Origin: Diospyros lotus
Lineage: Eukaryota; Streptophyta; Magnoliopsida; Ericales; Ebenaceae
Direction of reading: 5' to 3'
Assembly: GCF_014633365.1 (NCBI RefSeq)
Contig: NC_068341.1
Coordinates: 3,720,001-3,784,000 of the forward strand
Length of the DNA: 64,000 bases
In this document: in pieces, positions 1-13,625 of the stretch
Numbering within the stretch: the first letter of the stretch is position 1
How the letters are laid out: every line of letters starts with the position of its first letter
Position numbers and translations under genes: made by a program
The notes under the pieces: generated by a model
What the model saw: the letters and a program-made list of their open reading frames with translations, nothing else
Databases searched by the model: none
What the model was told of the DNA's origin: nothing

Positions 1-2
1 CG

Positions 3-104
3 CTTTCGACCTGTGTTTTTACTATGGATTTTGATTTTGTTCAAAGTAGCAGTGGTGTCAGTGATGACGACGATGAGGTTGAAGATGGAGAGATCCATGA
101 TTGA
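3..104 (+). CDS. 3' end of an unidentified acidic protein (partial)
   Basis: Reading from base 3, an open frame runs to a TGA at 102-104. It ends in an acidic tail rich in Asp and Glu (residues SDDDDEVEDGEIHD before the stop). The 5' part lies outside the window, so neither the frame upstream nor the family can be checked. It could be the last exon of a gene on the plus strand; short acidic tails of this kind occur in many nuclear and chromatin proteins. No domain is visible. Chance open frame of this length is possible, hence the low confidence. Confidence 0.35.
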   Translation, partial: LSTCVFTMDFDFVQSSSGVSDDDDEVEDGEIHD

Positions 105-1635
105 AGCTTGAATTATCGATCTGTGCTCTGATTATGTAATTGGGAAGCTAATTGGACGACCAATCATTCCACCTGTGTAGATTCTCTTCTTTTTTTCTTG
201 TGTCGTCTTCCTGATTGCGTCCTGTGTGGCCATTTTTGCTTGTTTGTCAAGCTTTTCGCGCGGAATAAAGTACTCTGGAAAATCCATTATTTTATGGAAG
301 TCTGTCCGATGCAATATCTATGATGGGAATATTTCTGGTTTAATAATGAGAGTTTGGACGGATCAGTCAAGTTAACCGCAACTTCATTCACTTTACGTTA
401 AATTCACAAATTTTCTTTGGATTAATTTACTCTGTCCAATAGTCTTACCGAGTGGCTGATCGAAGAGGAGGGACCAAATGATAGAAATGTCTTTACTGAA
501 ATTGTAAATTTCTTTTTGTTGGGATTATTATTTTTGTGAAATTTTCGTCATTGTCTCTTTCATTTCAGTAAAAAAGATAAATTACAGATACGAGATTTTG
601 CGAATTTATGAGCCACACTTACAGATACGAGGTTTTTGTGAATTTACAAGTCACACTTACGATTCAGTCCGATCGCTCAACCCATTTATAAGAGTTATAA
701 ATTTCTTTTCTTTGCCCCTTCTTTAGACTGTCTCTACTCTCTCCTTTTCCCGTAACTGCCTCTAGTAAGATCGGACTGTTTGCTGTATCGCCGCCTCATT
801 AGTCATCTCGCCTCGCCTCACAGTGATGGTTGACCAAGATGGTGAGGTGATATAGTGGTGGTGAGATGATATAGTGGTCCATTTTCTATTATTTTTGAAC
901 AAGGACAGGAGAAGAAAATTTGTAATTTAGATTAAAACATTTCTATTATTTTTGCTCCCTTTTAACTGTCTAGTGTGGTCCATTTTCTTTATTAAAACAG
1001 TTCACACGTCGTATACCTATAACCCCTAAAAGCATATACAGCATTCAACAAATATTATTGTGTCTTATGTCTGGAACTGAATCTGAGGTCACCTGCGCAC
1101 ATTGTTTTGTTTTAAGACCAGAGCGTTTTATTTTCTTAAATCTTTTTATGTCGATTTACTCTATTTTCACTTGAACTGGTACTCTAGCTGTAGGCATATG
1201 GGTAAATTTATGACATATGTTTAATTATATGTTTTGAGTAACGAGTAATGTCAGTTATTGTTATAAGGGTAATAATTAAATGTTTTTTTTTAATTTTATT
1301 AATTAATTAAATAATTTAAAATACAATATATTTATTATTAATTAATAAATTTATTTTAATATATTAAGAATAAAGTATAATAGATATAACTTATCTCTCT
1401 ATACATTGTTTAGTTTGCATAACCTATTTTACCCTTTCCTTTTTCTATCAACGCTAATCATTTGAACATGCATTAAATAAAATGAATGTTACTGGGCTTG
1501 GTTCGCTTATGGGCCTTGATTTCTTAAACAAGCCCGTTAATTTTGAGGGGTGTTATGGTAATTTCAACGGCCGTTCACATCGAACAAATCAACCGAACAC
1601 CCTGAGCGTTTCCAGATAACGCGTATTTATTTTTA
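105..1635. other. Intergenic region upstream of the folate transporter gene
   Basis: No convincing coding exon on either strand. Bases 1255-1400 are extremely AT-rich (runs of TTAATTAATTAA type). The stretch nearest to the FBT start (about 1500-1635) is more GC-balanced and probably holds the promoter and 5' UTR, but I see no clear TATA box. Confidence 0.5.
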
Positions 1636-4600
1636 ATGGCTTCTGCAGTAACTTGTAGGTTATTTTCAATCATACCCTCGCAAAATCCAGTTCTGTCCTT
1701 CTTCCCCCTCGCTGCAATCCGCTCTCGGATCTGCCGGAAAAGGCAGATTGCCTCTAGGGCCCGCAAAACCAGCCGCCGGAAAACACCTCTCTTGCAGCCG
1801 GCAACGGACATGTCCGTCAGCCTTCAGATGCCTGCAACGTCCCACCGTCGGGACAGAGACGAGTTCGATCCATTTCTGGATTCTAGAAACCGTAACTCCG
1901 ATCATCTTCTACACATACGTATCCATATTTTTGTCTGTATATGTGTGAATTAAGTTACGTGTGTTCCCTGTTTGGTTTCAGTTAAATTTTGTGACATTTA
2001 TTTAGCTGGTCGTTTGGTTGCTGGCTGGGAGAATTGGGAAAGTGGGAATTTAATTTCTATGGCTTATTTTTCATTAAGTGCTTGTTTCGTACTCTTGCGC
2101 TTGGAAATTTGTAATAAATGCAAGATCATGAAAAGAATATATTCCTTAATTGTTGTGTGTCTGATGAATGATGCTGGTTTACTCTTGGCTGAGTGCTTAG
2201 TGGGATCTTGGATTCTTGGCAGTGGTATTGGCGGTCTTAACATAACTTAATGTGCATACGTGTAGTATTAATTTTGTATATGGTTTAGCTTTTGACTATA
2301 AACGGATTAGGATCATAAACTGCGACATTTTGTATGAGTTGAATGAAAGTGGTGCTTAAAGACTCCAGTCAGAGGCTGGGGATTTTAGGGGCCCTCTTCT
2401 GGTGCATCCTTCTATAACACATTTGGATGTTGCAAGGGGCATCGATGGAGTATCTTCTATTGTTGATCCATCTAAGAGATTGCAATTAAGACAAGAATGT
2501 AGTTGCTAAGATTTTGCATAATAAATTAGGTTCCCGTATAAAGATATTCTAACTTCTAACAATATGGAAAGGAATTCCTGAGAATAATGTTCAGTTCAAG
2601 ATTGAGTTAGTCATTTGAATTTCGTGCAATATCCATTGACTATAAGCATGTTGACTTTAATACAAGAGTTGCAGCTAAATTTTCCTTAACCAGGTGTCAT
2701 ATTTGGCAAGGCTGTTTTCAAGGTGTTATATGTGAAGCCCTTTAGGTACCAAAAATTATATCTAAAACCTTATGGAAGGGGAAAGAAATCTCAAGAGGTT
2801 GTGGAAACAAAATTATCTTCCAAATAGGTGTTGGTTGTTTGTTGACCTATCAACTTTTTCATAAATCATACTTTGGCACAATGTTCACTGTATGGGGCAC
2901 ATTTACTTGAATGATCAGTATTTCCAACTACAGGGGAGGATGTGGTAGCTAATAATTTCAGAAATTGTGCATGTACAGCCGACGTAAGCCTAGGGCTATT
3001 TTTGGCTTGCTAACTCCTTTACAGCTTCTTTCCCATGAACTTGATTCCATAGTGGTTCCTCCTAGCTGGCATACTCTTCAGGAAACTTCTTCTTACTTTT
3101 TGCCTTATTTGTCAGCATGATTATATAAGGTCATTGCACTAACAAACACTTGGCTCATTTTCCAGTTGGGGGCCTTAATTTTGGATGCCATCTGTAATGT
3201 GATTGGATAATACTAATCATTAGTAGGAAATAGAAGAGGCTTCCACTTTTTCAACAAGAATATATCAGGCCTTTATCCCACTAGGACAGTTTGCCTACTG
3301 CCTACATGAATTTTAGCTCGCCAATCATTTTTATTTATTGTCATATTTTCTGTAAGGCCATTCATATAATATCTAAAAGTCTCCTTAATCAAATTGCTAA
3401 TAGAGCTTTGTGTTGCATGTTATGCGTCATGTGCTGCACCCCCATCCTCAAAATAGAGGGATCGTTGTTCCCTTGTTATATGTTGTAAAGTGAACCTACT
3501 GACAAGATGCACTGGATGTTCCATGAGAAAGATATGCATGGTTTGTTTCATCAGTTTACTGTAGAGAGCAGAAACTATGAATATGTACTTTATCATGAAA
3601 GTAAAGTTAAAGTGCAAGCATAACCTATTATTGTACCAGTATTCTCAGATCATCCCCCCCACACAATTTGTTCATCTTGCAATCCTGATGCAGGAGAGGG
3701 GGATTTGCTAACAACTGATAAGGAAGAAGAGATGTTCACTTCTAGTAGGACTGTTCCACGCAAGAATAAATCCCTTATGGGACCTATAACATTTTTTGGT
3801 GTGGAGCTTACTCCAGATAACATTGCAGTGGCTATGGTATACTTTGTGCAAGGTGTCTTGGGCCTTTCCAGGCTTGCTGTTAGTTTTTACTTGAAAGATG
3901 ATCTACATTTAGATCCTGCAGAGGTATGACATATTTGGGATTTCATATGTGGAGGTTATTTTGCAGATTATGGTTAGATTTGTTTCTTCATGCACGTTAT
4001 GTCTTTGGGTCTTTGCTTGTCACGCCCCAAAATCGGGAGGCCATGACTTAAAAATTTAAATAAGGACTTTCCCAAATTCTCCTTGATTTTATACACACAC
4101 ACACACACACGACGGAAACATAATACATATCAAATTCATTTGATACATCCACTAGGGTCAAATTCTCCAAATTACATAAAAGGTGCACTTTAGATCTAAC
4201 AAAACATAATATATATTCCTTTGCACCTGAAAATCCAAACCCCCAAAGATCTTTCCAGTCGGGATTGCCTTTGTACACATAACTACCCCAAAAAGATCAA
4301 CACCATTAGAAATAACCTCGAACTTCGCCTTTCCCCCTAACCTGGAATGATGTTAAAGCAAGGTGAGCCACAAGATTCAGCAAGTATGTAGAAATAACGG
4401 AAAATGGATACGGGTGGACTTTCCCAAAACATCATGCATATGGTGCTATATATTGAAAACACATGTCATTCCCATTTACATAAACGACACACAATCCATG
4501 CCATGTGCTCATATGAAACAATACCAAGCTATAAGTATAAATGCATAGATGCACATATATGGTTCTTGGGGCCCACGAAAAATGCACACAAGACCCTATA

Positions 4601-7600
4601 TACAAACCTGCCAGTAACCAAGGACAGGCTACCAAATCAATAACATGAGCCCAAGGCTTTCGAATCACATTCACCAATGTCATATCCATCATTGTCATCC
4701 TTACGTGTCAAAGCACTCACAATCACATCACGGTCATAAGCTGTTGTGGGTCTCAATCTTACGCATCACAGGATCTAGCTACTGTGGGTCTCCACCCACA
4801 GTCTTACGCATCACAATTATAAGCCAATTTTCACCACCATTACCATCATGCAATACAACACATAAAAAATGCAATGACTCTTGCAGCATTAATGTGATGG
4901 CAAGGTCCCCATAAGCCCAGCATCGGGCCATGCTAAGCCCACGTAGGAATTCACACACACGAATGCTCTAATGCATATGCTCGCCTAACATACACAAGTC
5001 AACATTCATAGGCCAACTGTGTCATGCCAATGCTCACGCTCCCAACACATACAAAGCATGACCCCCAATGAATGCAACTCATGGCCCACATCATCATGCG
5101 AAGTAGTATAGCAACATAGTGCAATGCAACATAACCACAATCAAAATCACACAACCAACTCAATATCAACATTTGGAACCTATCCCCTTAGGGTACAACA
5201 TCATTCCACAAAGAAATGTAGGGAGGAACAAGCCTTACTTAGCTAGTGAATAAAAATGCAACAGGAAATGCTCAAGAAGACTCCCTCAATTCTCTAAGGA
5301 ATTTGCTAACAAAAGAAGAAACACATAACCTATTAATGTCTCTCAACTATACTCAAATCATAACCCAAGGAATTTATTTATTTCCTGAAAATCGGAGAAA
5401 GATGGACTATCGAAATAGAATAATTCCAGATTCTGGGCAAGGATTGGCAGGGTTACTATGGCTTGAAACATACGCAATTAATCCAAGAATTATGCCAAAA
5501 CAAAGCTTAAGGAGTCTAGTTTATGTAGTAAAAAGTGAACTTTAATTTGGATAACACCACAAGAAGTTGTGTTCAAAAGATTGGAGCATTGCCAGATTGA
5601 AACAAAAATCCCAGATTTTAAATGGGTATTTCACAGGGAATTTACAGGATTAATACTTGTCCAAATAATCCAATTTCTATATCAAAATGAAGCCTCTCAA
5701 GTCTAGTTTACAACACACCAAACGGTTTGCAAATTGGACATCTAATAAAAAGTTATGCCCGAAAGAGTACAAGGTGCACGATCTGACCGAAGGTTGAAAC
5801 GACTAAATAACTTAGGTTGATCGAAGTTGGACAGAATGCAGCTTTTCAAGCTTCAGTCGACTGAAATCTAACTTAGATCGACCAAAGTTGAGTAGAAAGT
5901 TGACTCTTGAGTTTTGGTCGACCGAAATTCTACTTAGGTCAACCGAAGATGGGCAGAAAGCTAACCTACAATCTTAGGTCGACCGAATCCTCGACCAAAG
6001 ATACCCACAAGTTGCTGGATGACTTAGGTCGACCAAAGTTACAACGAAGTTGAAAAATAACAAATACACCCAAACTCCCAAGATAGTTTTCCTAAGGTTT
6101 CCTAACCACAAGTGAGCCATTCTTGAACGAAAATGGGATGAAATAAACCCTATGGAAACTTGTAATGAGGCTTAATAACATCTTAAGAAAAATCCATAAA
6201 AATCCAAGAAGTTGGACGAATAACCCATTAACTACAAAAATACTTTCAAGAACACAAAGAAACAACCTATGATCATTGATGCAACAAAAGAGCCTTCAAA
6301 CCACATTTGGGGATAGATAGATAATCTAGACTTGCTTAAAAGAAGAAGAGTAGAAGAAACTTGCACAATCTAAATAAAAGTGCAAGAAAGAACTTGCCTT
6401 GGAGTTGCTTGCCAATGAGAAGAAAGAGGAGAAGAACGAACCAGCTGCAAAAGCCCCACTCCTTTGAGCTTCTAGACCACCAAGAAAAGAAGAAAAAGAG
6501 AAAGAAGATGGAGAAGAAAAAGAATCGGGAGCCAAAATGAAAAGAGAAGAAGAAGATGCAAGCAAGCAAGGAAGGAAGAAGAAAAGCATGGCATGCACGT
6601 CTCCCCCACCTGCTCCCATCAATTTTTTTCCTCCTTTCCACATTTGCCCTTCAATTGCACACATCACACAAATATCCAAGCCCCTTTTTGGTCATTTTCC
6701 ATTTCTCTTATTCTTTCCCATTTTCTTTATTCTCCCTATTTAGGGAATTCCCATTTTTATCCTTGCTTTTCCTACACCATATATACAAGGTAAGCCCTTT
6801 TTGGACTTTTCCCATTTCCTTTTCTTTTTCCTTTACCTTAATCAACACCCATGACACGCGCATATATATATTATCCAATTAACCATTTAATTAATCAAGC
6901 ATTATGCACCCATATATGCATATAAATTATATTCTCATTTATGTGGCCTCATCAAATTTAATTTTCCTTACATTTATTTCTCATAAAAGTATTTCCCTTA
7001 ATTCGCCCCACTTTAACAACACATAAATTATTTCCAACAAATAATTAATAAAGGCAAAAATTTATAATGGCCAAAATAAAATACCAATAACTCCTAGACC
7101 CACTAACGGGTCATTACATTGCTACTCCATCAGATCATTTGTATTTTTGTCGATACTTTTGCATCCTATGCTTATTCAACAGTTTTACTTTCTTTGAATT
7201 CAAGAATTTTGAAAGAACTTGACAAAATTACTCACCTATAAGTTATGTATGAGAATCCAGGATGTTGAAATGCATTATTTGTTTGCTTTTCTTTTTTCTT
7301 TTTCCTAGTCACTTTATTTGTTTTTAATTAATAAGCAATGTTTTTTTTTTTCCACAAAATGAAGTTTGACAAGTTACTCATGCTTGACTAGACAGCTGTG
7401 ATATCCGGCTTCTCAGCATTACCTTGGCTTATCAAGCCTCTCTATGGATTTATTAGGTTGGTTTCAATCTTATAATTCAGATGATCCTCCCTTTCTGCTT
7501 CACCTTATAAGTTTTTGGTTCATGCCTGTGGCATTATGACACTGATTTTTCCCCATCCACAGTGATTCTTTCCCACTTTTTGGGTACCGAAGAAGATCAT

Positions 7601-10600
7601 ACTTGGTTCTATCAGGACTGCTTGGAGCATTCTCATGGTGTTTGATGGCTACCTTTGTTGACAGCAAGTACGATGCCACTTTCTGCATACTTCTTGGATC
7701 CCTTTCTGTTGCCTTCTCTGATGTTGTAAGTGTCAAACAAGGTTTTCTAAATTGCATTTTCTTTTTTAGAGATCTCAACCTTTTCTCTGTGTCTTATTTG
7801 TAATGAAAGGTTTATATAATTCTATTCTCTAACTTGTATGAATTGCTTATAAAAAAATCTAAATTGCCTGATGATAATGCTTGACTTTATAATATTTGTT
7901 GGTTTGAGATTTTTGTGTGACCTGTGACTTTGTTGATTGGCACTATTCAAGCCATGTTTTACTGAACTTTGTTGAGGCCTCCTCACCATTACTTGTGGAA
8001 CCTCTCATTTATTTTTGACATGCAGCCCTAATATTTTAAAAAATTCTTCATTTTAGTTTTACAGAAAGTAAAGTTTTGATGTATCACTGGGGCCTTTGAG
8101 AAATATTAACACAGTATGATGATGTCTACTTTTGCTTCCTGCTACGGTTAGCCTGATTCTGCAATTTGCATTTTCTTGGGTTAGTAGCGCACGTGTATTT
8201 TCTTACTCAAGTCTTTTTCCTGTGAACACTATTTAATTTGTTTTAAATTTCCTCTTGCTCCAGTAATTTTCATGTTCTGCTCCTGCTCTTGTTATTTTCC
8301 AACTTCAAGGTGTAAAAAAAGAATGTTATGCAAGTGTTTTCCTAAATTCACAATAGAATGCTGTTTTGGTGTTTGTGGATTTTTGACTGTGAATAAGCAA
8401 ACAACTCAAATCTGTATGCTAATACTTAACGAAAAAAACCTATACGCTAATGTGAAAATCTTTTGCCAGTTTTTGAGTCCTCGTGATTTAAAAAGTATGA
8501 ATATAGACAGACTTTCATACAACTTGATGCCCATTTCAATGTAGGACAGAGACATGAAAGGAATAGTCATAATTAAATGCCTAATGTGCACATATTTATG
8601 TGCATGTATGTATATATAAAGTACATACATGATAGAAAGCTCTAGTTTCACATGGGATTTTACTTCATATGGCTCCTTTTCAATTATTTTGAAGTCATTG
8701 GATCAGTTTCCTCATTTGAGAATTTCCTCCTTTCATCCACTCCATCTTGAAGAGGCACGAGGACTAATTTTATCACATTTCCATGTTCAAATTCAACATT
8801 TACATGTTCCTTTTTGGTAATGCTCCAAGGAGAAGATTCTTTCTTTCCTTATTTTTTAACCTAACATGTGTGGTTGCAATTATGATCTTATAATGTGAAC
8901 AAGTGATCTTTTTGAATTAATCCCTTTGCTTTTTATTCTTTTTGAATTAGAAATATCTTTTCCAAGTTTGAGTTTGGTCATTTGGAATTTGAGTTTTTTA
9001 TTTCATTTTTAAGGACATGTATCATTAAGCAGAAACATGTGTTCGGACTTTTGCAAGGGACAAGTGGGCCCAGTCCTGAAACACGACCAAGTCCAATAAT
9101 TTTCTACGTCTGAACTTTGTCAATCTTTATTATGAGTTCTAACAGGCTATTTCTGGGAAGCTTTTGATACTTTTATCAATTAGAGTGCAGCTTGGTAAAT
9201 CAATACGGCTTTTATTTTATCATTATTCTTGGAAAGAAGTGGGAAAAACAGAAAAGGAAAAAGTTCTTTTCTTTTTTCCCCTATCTCTTGTGCATCTGAA
9301 AGTTGCTTTAGTTAAGACTTTGTGTGTCATCCCCTTCCTTATCTTTGTGGCACTCGTCATCCGCATGCCAAAACTGAAGCACGGTATAGGTTGTAGACTC
9401 GATGGTTGTAGAGAGGGCTCGTGGTGAGTCACAAAGCATGTCAGGATCTCTTCAATCGTTATGCTGGGGTTCCTCAGCTTTTGGAGGAATTGTGAGTGCC
9501 TACTTTAGTGGCTCCCTGGTGGATGCTTATGGTGTAAGGTATGCTTGGTGTTTCATATTTTCTTTCTATCACTGTTACCAATGGTTTCTCATCTGATTTT
9601 GTTACTCCAGGTTCGTTTTTGGTGTTACAGCATTGCTTCCACTAATAACATCTGCAGTTGCAGCACTTGTGAAGGAGCAGCCGGTGCTTGGCCTTGCAAA
9701 GGGACAGAGCCTTTCTTTTGCCAGGCCTGGCTTTTTTGAAAGCTCAAAAGACAATATTATTCAGTTATGGTATGCTGTCAGGCAGCCAAATGTGTTTCTT
9801 CCCACTTTATTTATTTTCCTGTGGCAGGCAACACCACAATCCGATTCTGCCATGTTTTTCTTCACGTATGTTTCATCCCTGTACCTGTGTTCCATTGTCC
9901 CTTTCTTTCTGGGAGATTTATATTTTTCTAGAAACTAATATTTTTCAACTGAACATTTTCTAAGACTCTCCTTGATTGCAGTACCAACAAACTTGGTTTT
10001 ACCCCAGAATTTCTTGGTCGTGTTAAGCTGGTGACATCAGTTGCATCACTAATTGGAGTCGGAATATATAATGGTTTTTTGAAAAATGTTCCGCTGCAGA
10101 AAACTTTTCTTGCTACAACCATATTGGGTGCAGGTCTTGGGATGACTCAGGTTTGTATACAGATTCCCTTACTTGAATTTGCCATTGAATTATCTGCTGA
10201 TAGTGAATCAATTTTTATTTTGTGGTACAGGTGTTCCTTGTTACTGGACTAAATAGGCAGTTTGGTATTAGTGACGAGTGGTTTGCTGTCGGGGATTCTT
10301 TAATTTTAACAGTTCTTGGTCAGGTAATTTTGTATATACAAGTGATTTTTCACTCTTGTAGATCCTTGCAAGATTTATGCTCACATGGGAAATCCTGTGA
10401 TATTTCTGTTGACTAATTCACGGGATTATGGAGAAAATTGGATTATGATTTCTTGGTCTCATCTTCCTAATCTAGCTCAGATTCTATCTTTAGTATTTAG
10501 AAAGAAATTGGACAGATTTAGATAGTTCCTATTTTTTGTTTTCTGTATCTTTAAATTTTGTATAGTGTACAGCTTACCCTTCCTTATTGTTTATCTTTCC

Positions 10601-11011
10601 TAGGTTGTATTCTTCTTCCCTATTAATAGGGGATGTAATATTCAGTTCAATGAATTGAGAGAAGTTCCTCCTACATCTTTTGATCTATTTTCTACAATTT
10701 TTATACAGGCATCTTTCATGCCGGTTCTGGTTTTAGCAGCGAGGTTATGTCCTCAGGGAATGGAAGCAACCCTTTTTGCAACCCTAATGTCTATATCAAA
10801 CGGAGGAAGTGTCCTTGGGGGGCTGCTCGGCGCCGGGCTTACTCAGCTCTTTGGCGTCACCAAGGACAGCTTCAACAACTTGGCCGTTCTGATAATTCTC
10901 TGCAATCTCAGCTCTTTGTTGCCCTTGCCACTGCTTGGCCTGCTTCCTCGAGATGATCCTGATGCCAATTCCACGGGAAATGGAGGAGATATTGAGATGA
11001 AGTCTAATTGA
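1636..11011 (+). CDS. FBT1: Folate-biopterin transporter, chloroplast-targeted (FBT1-like, nine exons)
   Basis: Exons: 1636-1891, 3694-3923, 7392-7456, 7563-7725, 9390-9538, 9611-9865, 9982-10150, 10231-10323, 10709-11011. All junctions are GT-AG and phases agree, giving 560 residues, the length I recall for Arabidopsis At2g32040. Residues 1-85 are rich in Ser, Arg and Lys and look like a plastid transit peptide. The rest is the major-facilitator-type FBT/BT1 fold with many hydrophobic spans and family motifs FGYRRRSY (about residue 190), [17 protein letters not shown] spanning exons 4-5, and [14 protein letters not shown] near the C-terminus. Known family role: folate and analogue transport across the chloroplast envelope. 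Exon 3 acceptor was placed at TAG/ACAGCT because the AG four bases downstream gives a stop. Intron 2 (3924-7391) contains a solo LTR that leaves the exons untouched. The gene looks intact. Confidence 0.93.
4013..7123. mobile_element. Solo LTR (about 3.1 kb) in FBT intron 2, with target-site duplication
   Basis: The element runs 4018-7118, starts TGTCACGCCCC and ends GGGTCATTACA, so it has TG...CA termini. It is flanked by a perfect 5-bp direct repeat TTGCT at 4013-4017 and 7119-7123, the signature of LTR retrotransposon integration. No gag-pol reading frame is present, so it is best read as a solo LTR left by recombination of a large element. It includes a (CA)n run near 4092 and a GTCGAC-rich minisatellite near 5780-6060. 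Orientation follows the LTR convention only. Confidence 0.85.
5780..6060. repeat. Degenerate minisatellite based on TTAGGTCGACCRAAGTT
   Basis: Within the solo LTR, the short motif with palindromic core GGTCGACC recurs at least six times in about 250 bases, with variants such as AGTCGACTGAA, AGATCGACCAAAG and GGTCAACCGAAG. Spacing is irregular (25-60 bases). Seen directly; function unknown. Confidence 0.7.
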
Positions 11012-11457
11012 GGTTCGCTTCCATATTGCCTTCTGATTACATTTTGAAGTCCTTTTGGTACTTGGGAATACAACTTCACGTTACAACACAAGCTAAAAAA
11101 TAACACGAAAAAAAGAGAGGGAGGGGGGAGAGAGGCCTTTGAGTTTTAGGTGGCATTGTAAATATCAAAATGTTGGTCAGCCCCAATCTGTGCCCAGTTT
11201 GATTCATTGTAACATGTGGCAATATGCAACTGAGACGCCCATGTGAATCACCATCCTATGGCCAAGGATGTAAATCTGTTACGCTAATGCTTAATCTGGT
11301 AGATTTTTTTCTTTCTTTTTTTAAACCAAGGCTTTGGAGTTGCTGTTCCAGGCTAGATTGCACAAGAACATAAAACGGATATGATTAGAAATAGAAATGG
11401 AAAAATGATATTTAAAAAAAAGTAAGAAATGGAAACATTTGTCTTTCAAAAAGTTTT

Positions 11458-12690
11458 AGGTTGTATTTTCTTTGTTTTTTTAACTTGTTTTGAGTTTTTA
11501 GTTTTTCAAAATACTGAAAATATTTTTATTTTACTATTTTTAAAAATGTATTTTTGAAAAAAAAATTGTAAAGAAAATTTAAAATAATTTTTTGCTATTT
11601 TGGGTGTTTTCAGTCAGAATACTGAATCCCCACCCTCCCCCAACCCAAAAAAAAATTTTGCAGGCAGGTTTCTTGTCTCTCTCTCTCCCTCTTCTATCTC
11701 CTCACATTTCTCCTCTTCCCTTCCTTCTCAAGGCTCGGTCGTCAATCGCGTTCGCCACCATCATCATCGTCATTGACCATAGCAGAGCTATAAAGATCGA
11801 TAGTCATGGCGATGCATAAGGTTATAGTTAGTTGAACATGGCGAAGATGCTCGAGAGGTTGCGGTCAAAGATGACACGTTGAAGGAGAAAATCGACAACT
11901 GGTAATGACGGAAGGCAACATTCACGGCCATGAACCTTCAGCTACCAGCAACACATCATCGGCCATGGCGATGACCCTGGTCCTCTTATTAGCAATATCA
12001 CAACAATAAAGAAGATCCACAGTCATAATGCCCATGGGTCGCGGGCGACGTGAAATAGGCTCTGATTGTCGAAAACCTCCAACCACGATAGTTGGTGGCG
12101 ACTGACAATGCGTTTTTTAATTTTGGTTGAAAATTAAAAATTAAATTTATAAAAATTCAGTCGTTAAATTTGGTTCATTCTTGTGTTTGTAATTGTAGAC
12201 TTTGATAGTGTAAATCTTTGGTCAGCGATCATGCAGGGGTCGAGTAGAATAGAAGAAAAAATATATATATATATTTTAAAATTTTAAAAATAAAATTATA
12301 TATTTATTTAAAAATTTAAAAATATAATATATCTATATTATAATTAAAAATATAAGATAACATGGTATTACACATATTATAGATAATAATATTTAATATA
12401 AATTATCGTTAGGTGTTATTAATTTATTAATTAAATTTATTATTTTATTTTATTAGTAAAATTTTATTAAAAAGAGTTAATTTTATTATTTAATAATCAA
12501 ATTTATTAAATAAAATATCATAAAATAATTTTTTTTAAAAAAAATTAAAGTAAACAAGCCTTTTTAGTTTTTTATTTTATGAAATAATTTTTTAAAATGA
12601 TAAAAGAATGTGTTTTTAAAAATTTTAAAATATAAAATTAAAAATAAATTCAAAATTGAAAATTAAAAAAAAAAAAAAGAAAACGCAATT
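11458..12690. mobile_element. AT-rich element with inverted ends (possible non-autonomous DNA transposon)
   Basis: The left end reads GGTTGTATTTTCTTTG and the reverse complement of the right end reads CAATTGCGTTTTCTTT, followed on both sides by long runs resembling TTTTTAATTTTCAATTTTGA. The flanks AAAAGTTTTA and ACTAGTTTGA agree at 7 of 10 positions, which may be an eroded target duplication. The interior (about 11640-12110) is GC-richer and contains no intact gene. Confidence 0.45.
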
Positions 12691-13064
12691 GACTAGTTTG
12701 AACAGTTGGCTATAATACATATAGCCAATAATTTCTAATAAATGAAAATAGAACATGTGAAAATATTTAGATACAAATATCATTTGATATGATGGCATGC
12801 ATTCAATCATTTTGGATCTCGTGATTATTTCCGATCAAGCGCTTGATGGGTGGGGTGGACAAACTTTTGCCCACAAAATCTAATTATTTATTTAAGAATT
12901 ATGATTATAGAAAAAGAAAAATTATAGGAAATTTTGATATTTTCTCAAGTTTTCATTATTTCAATAACAATAAAAACAAAAATTAGAAGAAGAAGAAGAA
13001 GAAGAAGAAGAAGAAGAGGAGGCTGTGAGCCAGAGCAAGTCCAGACAAATCAAACCAATGAAGC

Positions 13065-13488
13065 AGTCTCACAGCTTCACATGGTAGGGTCCAAAAGAAA
13101 AACTGCTCCCGATGTTTTGTCATATCTGAGTTTGTTCGCATGCACCTTACTATTTATGAATGAATACGGATGTGTTGACTCCCTTTGTTTTCACATACCC
13201 ATGCTGCTGTCTCTCTCTCTCTCTCTTACATCCATGATGATATCATATAATTAATTAATTGCTCATCATCATCATGCTCATAAGTACTGAGAATGCATCA
13301 GAAATTGGTTCTAATATTAATTATAATACAAATGTTAATTTTTTTAAACTTGCAACACACTATCATCATCATCATCATCAGGATTTAATCATGGCAATGA
13401 TTGCTGATTAGGGTCGACTAATTAAAGAACTACTCAATCCAAGAATGCTATCACGTGGCAGCCACACTGCAGTTCACATGGTGGGTCC

Positions 13489-13521
<33 letters not shown>

Positions 13522-13625
13522 GCGAGCCTCAACTGCATGCATTGTCATATCTGAATTTTCACATGGTTGCACGCACAAAAATATTATATATATACATATA
13601 TATTTTAAAGATGCTGTCTTTCTCT
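13065..13625. repeat. Two diverged direct copies of a roughly 170-bp segment
   Basis: Copy A (about 13065-13240) and copy B (about 13459-13625) share, in the same order, TTCACATGGTRGG, TGTCATATCTGA and ATGCTGTCT, separated by microsatellite expansions (TC in A, TA/CA in B). No coding potential is seen. Could be duplicated non-coding transcript or an old repeat. Confidence 0.45.

Noticed and set aside
1575..1811. Minus-strand frame overlapping FBT exon 1
   Set aside because: Antisense shadow of the transit-peptide exon, which is fixed by phase agreement with exon 2.
6326..6679. Minus-strand Ser/Phe-rich frame within FBT intron 2
   Set aside because: It lies in the solo LTR, comes from a purine-rich GAAGAA tract, overlaps frames on both strands and resembles no protein.
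13065..13240. Known miRNA precursor (e.g. miR156, miR166, miR172)
   Set aside because: I looked for mature sequences of the common plant families on both strands and found none; no strong hairpin is apparent apart from MITEs.
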